Assembly: GCA_039621445.1 (NCBI GenBank)
Contig: CP154954.1
Location: forward strand, 27,454,123 to 27,518,122
Direction: 5' to 3'
DNA: 64,000 nucleotides
DNA from: Euglena gracilis
Lineage: Eukaryota > Euglenida > Euglenophyceae > Euglenales
Numbering within the stretch: position 1 is the stretch's first letter; the number at the start of each line of letters is the position of its first letter. This document shows, one piece after another, positions 60,504 to 64,000 of the stretch. Position numbers and translations under genes: made by a program. The notes beneath the pieces were generated by a model that searched no databases, was not told the origin of the DNA, and saw nothing but the letters and a program-made list of their open reading frames with translations.

Positions 60504-62021
60504 GGGGGGACGGAGGTCAGGGATCCCATTCAATGACCCTGGAACGTGCCGAGTTTCTCCATTTTCACCTCCACAGTATGTGCGGATTTGGGTTTTTATT
60601 AGGATGGATGGGGATGATAATGCGTGAAAAAAAAAGTTAACCACAATTTGAGAGCCCACAATTTCAAAGCTGCCATTTATAAATCAGAATTTTAAGGGGG
60701 TTCACATCACTGTGGTTGAAAACCGGAAAATCGTTTTTTTTTTCTATGAGCGAACACCTTTGACAGTTTTTGTCAGCCACGCAGTTACCCTCAGCGAGCA
60801 AGCAACCCACCTGTGCACAGCCTGGATTTAAATTCCACCATTTGCAGTTTGTGGTGCCACATGCGATCGTTCATTTTTTTGGCAATTGACGCAAAGGACG
60901 CCAGACAAAGCAAGAAAAATATGTAAATAAACAAAAAAAATTTCGAAAGGGAGTTAGTCTTTTTTTCTAGTTTCTTGGATAATGGCATCCTCCTGAATTT
61001 TTCATTCTCAAAGTTCAACATTTCATGGGATTCCCTCCCTTGCGCTTCTTTTGTCACAATCCACCGTCGATGGTGCAGGTCGCTTTGCCTCCAGGAACGA
61101 TCGCAGCCTCGGCAGGACCTGCCGAGCTGTGGAATTCTGCCATCTCATATGACCCGTCCGCCTCGGCGTGGCTGCTGTTCGACGAAAGTGTAGTGTTTCC
61201 TCCAGGTGCTCCGACCTACTGCATGCTGAGTTACCAGCGGACCCTTTTTTTTCATCGTGCCCCAGTTCGACCAATGAACACTGTACAACACGAATATTTT
61301 GCCCTCGTGTCTTTGGTGTTCTTGGCCTCATTCTGACAAGCATTTGGAAGATAAAATTTGGTTGACAGGTGTTGATCGGGAACACAGTTGCTGTTTGCTT
61401 CTTCTGTCAGATGACCTTTCTTGTGTCCCTGTTTCCCCCAGATAGAACTGAAAGTTTTTTTTAAAAAAAATGGTTTGCGAAAAAAGAACTAATTACCATT
61501 TTTTTGTTTTTTCTATTATTTTATTATTTGGCTATCAAATTGCATTTTTTTTGTATTTTTCTCAAAATTTTCAAAAATCTTTGGTTGGTTTAAAGAATTT
61601 GTGGCTTTAACACAGCCAGAATGCACAAAATCGGGGTATGCTTTTATTTGTGCTTTTGCGTCTTCTTTTTTGACGGTCCGTAACTGTATCTTTCTCAAGG
61701 TTTTAGTGACTGGGTTCTTGCTTCAAAAGCAAAAACGTTTGTAAATTGTTGGAACAGCCGGGCTGCATGGGACTACCCGAAACCCTGGGGTGCTGGGTGT
61801 GGAGGGGATGTGGGGGTGTGATGGGCCATCCTGGCGGGGGAGGTCCAACCCCCCCCCCCCACTCCCATCCCTTCCCGTACTCCCATGGCGCCAATTTTTA
61901 GATCAAATTTTTCCTTGTTGCGAACTGCCATGGGGGGGATCGACCCCCCCCTTTAAATGAGGCCTTCCCATACAACCTGGACCCCCCCCAAAACGAGAAA
62001 CGTCATCTGTTTGACAACCGG

Positions 62022-62074
62022 ATTGTATGGCCCCACAACGACGCCAACCCCAGGGCGTCGTTGTGGGGCCATAC
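62022..62074. repeat. 53-bp hairpin GTATGGCCCCACAACGACGCC
   Basis: A ~23-bp stem TGTATGGCCCCACAACGACG with exact inverse, loop of about 7 bases. Confidence 0.9.
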
Positions 62075-62456
62075 AATGGGGAAGAGGGGTCCACTCAGCC
62101 AGCAGCTTTTTCCCAGCCCCGGACCCCTCTCCCCAACGTCCACGAGTTTCAATTGTTGTCCAGCTGCAGGAAGGGCGGCCGGACCGTAACAGATTTTTGG
62201 TTTTCTGGGGGTGCAAAGATGGGCCAAAGATGGGCGAAATTGGGTCGGATTTTGGGCTGCCCAGGGCAAATTTCAAAAAACTGAGTTTTTTTTGCATAAC
62301 TGGCAGATTTTTTTGAAGTTTTTGAAGTTTCGCTTTTTTTTTGCCACCCGGTTCGACCCTAACTGTGACTCAGTTCCAGCTGGGGGGCCCCTGTGGGGGG
62401 GGGGGGTCAGCCAGCAGCCTTTTTCCAGCCAGCCCAAATTGTCCAGCCTTTGAGCT

Positions 62457-62760
62457 GGACCCCCGCGTTGCCAAGCGACGCCCTGTCCAACGATGCCTCG
62501 CCACAGGGGGGTTCGCCCAGTTCCTCGCCGCGGTGTGGGAGCAACAGCAGCTGGTGGCCCAGGGCCGCAGCCCGGCAGTCCTCCTGGCCCCCGGCCACGC
62601 CATTGCCTGGTCGGCGGGCCAAAGTGGCAGCACACCGGGAGAACGCACCAAATTCTGGCCGACACACCTTCAGGCCGCCCACGCATTGGGCTCCATTTGT
62701 GTGTGGCAGTTGGTTGGTGGAATGCATTCAAACAAAAACGACAGGTGTCTCCCAGCATGC
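62457..62760 (+). other. GC-rich, coding-like stretch, strand uncertain
   Basis: One plus frame reads FAQFLAAVWEQQQLVAQGRS then PAVLLAPGHAIAWSAG, protein-like and free of stops for over 100 codons, and minus frames are open too because of GC content. No acceptor or donor stands out and no family is recognised. It may be an exon of an unidentified gene. Confidence 0.25.
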
Positions 62761-63058
62761 CCTCCCCAACGTCACATCCACCCGAAGCAGGCTGAATGAA
62801 TTCACGCTTTCTCCTCGCCACAGTAATTGGCTTTCCCCCTGACGCACGGGTGCCATCGGAAAACCGCTTTGACATTTTGGTTCATGCAGCAGTTGCCTGT
62901 GGTCTGAACTCAATCAGGAATTCTGTCAGGCAATTGTATGTCTGCGGAACGCTGCACACAATCGGGTTATGGACCGAGCAGTCTTTTCCCCATTCCTCTT
63001 CATTTCAACACATTTCTTCTTTTCAATTTTTGTGCAGTTGGTGTAATCCACCTACACA

Positions 63059-63484
63059 CAGGGTTCGATATAAGGAGGGCGTACATGGTTTAGGTGGGGG
63101 GTGTCCCCCCCCACCCCCCCCTCCTGGCCTGGAGGGGGGGGCCTGGATCCCCGCCCCCCCCCCACTTGCCAGGGGGGTCCGGACCGGCCCCGGGGGGGGG
63201 GGGGGGTACCCGGGACCCCCCCAAAAAGGGTCAATTTTTTCCTCCGGCGCTTCGCGCCGGAGTTTTTGGTACTTTCTGCCATTGACCTGCTGAAAAACAT
63301 ATGTGCTGCTTGCGCTTTGATTTCGCTGGATGTCAAATTTTTGGCCCGGCGCTTTGCGCCGGGCCGAAAATCGGTCACCCGGACCGCGCCACTGTTTAGG
63401 TGGGGGGGGGGTGTCCCCCCCCTCCTGGCCCGCAGGGGGGGGGGGGTGTCCGGACCCCCCCACCTGTCCTTATATCGAACCCTG
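63059..63484. mobile_element. 426-bp hAT-like MITE, CAGGGTTCGATATAAGG family, 8-bp TSD
   Basis: Ends CAGGGTTCGATATAAGGA / CCTTATATCGAACCCTG. CCTACACA (63051-63058) versus CCTCCACA (63485-63492) is an 8-bp duplication with one change. The interior has C/G-run arms and two GC hairpins (CCGGCGCTTCGCGCCGG, GGCCCGGCGCTTTGCGCCGGGCC). Sister of 19795-20200. Confidence 0.9.
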
Positions 63485-63499
63485 CCTCCACATCATTTG

Positions 63500-64000
63500 G
63501 TCCTCCGGGGCTAACTTACAGCAAGCCTCCACGCCCAGATTTTTTCCACAAGGGAAATTTTTTGGGGGGTGCATTTTTTCCTTTCCTCCAAAGTGAATGA
63601 GCGAATTCTGGGATGAGCACCCGCCATTGCCGTTAGTCGAAATTTGCGAGTGGAAATTAGTGGTCCAAGTTTGCCAGGGGAGGGGGCTGCTAGTTGGGCA
63701 AGATAATGGAGTTTTTTCCCCAGTTGGGGGGACCCCGAGACCCCGCAGGGAGGAGGGGGGGGGTCTAGCTAGCGGCTTTTTTCTTGTGGCCGGTGAAATG
63801 GCTACGTAGTGGACCCCCTGGGGTCTTTGAGCAAAGCCTGATGAGCACAAAAGCTGCCTGCACGGCCAGGTTCGCCCCCCAAATGCGTTACAGTGCAGTC
63901 TTTGTTGCTTTTTTGTTTGTCTTTGTGCCCTCCGACTCTTTGTTCCCTGACACGCACGCCTCGGCCCAGTGAGACACGGGAACGCCGCCCGTTCCCAAAG
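63500..64000. other. no recognised gene
   Basis: Mixed-composition sequence ending in a frame (63784-63972) with a hydrophobic run VFVAFLFVFVPSDSLF that could be a membrane segment or chance. Nothing supportable. Confidence 0.3.

Noticed and set aside
61023-61385. Two overlapping ~100-codon ORFs on opposite strands
   Set aside because: Neither resembles a known domain and neither has supporting start or splice signals.

Overview
The window is nuclear DNA of a microbial eukaryote, probably an alga or other protist. The one large gene is cut into about twenty small exons with mostly GT-AG introns. Coding density is very low. The intervening DNA is packed with homopolymer C/G runs, microsatellites and small inverted-repeat transposons. 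I cannot name the species. No bacterial operons, CRISPR arrays or rRNA genes are visible.

Positions ~25258 down to 1924 (minus strand) hold most of one gene, which I read as LYS2, the alpha-aminoadipate reductase of the fungal/euglenid-type lysine pathway. In order, the exons encode a truncated condensation-like N-terminal region (25258-20694), a linker (19639-19519), the adenylation domain (about 13300-3345), the carrier-protein domain with its GGHS phosphopantetheine site (2979-2390) and the start of the linker to the reductase domain (2099-1924). The NADPH-dependent reductase domain must lie beyond base 1. About 2.9 kb of coding sequence is spread over 23.3 kb. Its introns carry a palindromic Tc1/mariner element (5582-7706) with a 768-bp transposon nested in it, microsatellites, and hAT-like miniature elements. 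One 114-bp hAT-like element (3449-3562) sits inside what was a continuous coding segment, flanked by an 8-bp target-site duplication. It therefore looks like an intron being born from a transposon, or else a gene-breaking insertion.

From 25.3 to 64 kb no complete conserved gene was recognised. The region holds a 137-codon ORF (27242-26829) flanked by direct repeats, reverse-transcriptase fragments (32133-31560, 49704-49450, 49154-49270), a lysine-rich ORF start (32302), a short PHD-finger ORF (42439-42720), an exon-like stretch (40925-41340) and a degenerate tRNA-like sequence (51877-51948). The rest is repeats. Several hAT-like MITE families have intact 8-bp target-site duplications. Two copies of one family are nested inside each other (28079-28362 within 27708-29304). 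A ~1.5-1.7 kb repeat occurs twice (39101-40769 and 50337-51815), and only the first copy carries a 190-bp double-hairpin insertion. A modular CCCCCCGTGACC/GATTCCTAATTT element is repeated at least four times. There is also a large class of C-run-capped palindromes, each carrying its own short AT-rich 'word'.

The AT-richer stretch 55.2-59.7 kb is mostly low-repeat DNA without a recognisable gene. All gene calls come from reading translated exons against remembered family motifs. Splice sites marked approximate were chosen by eye from AG/GT signals and phase.
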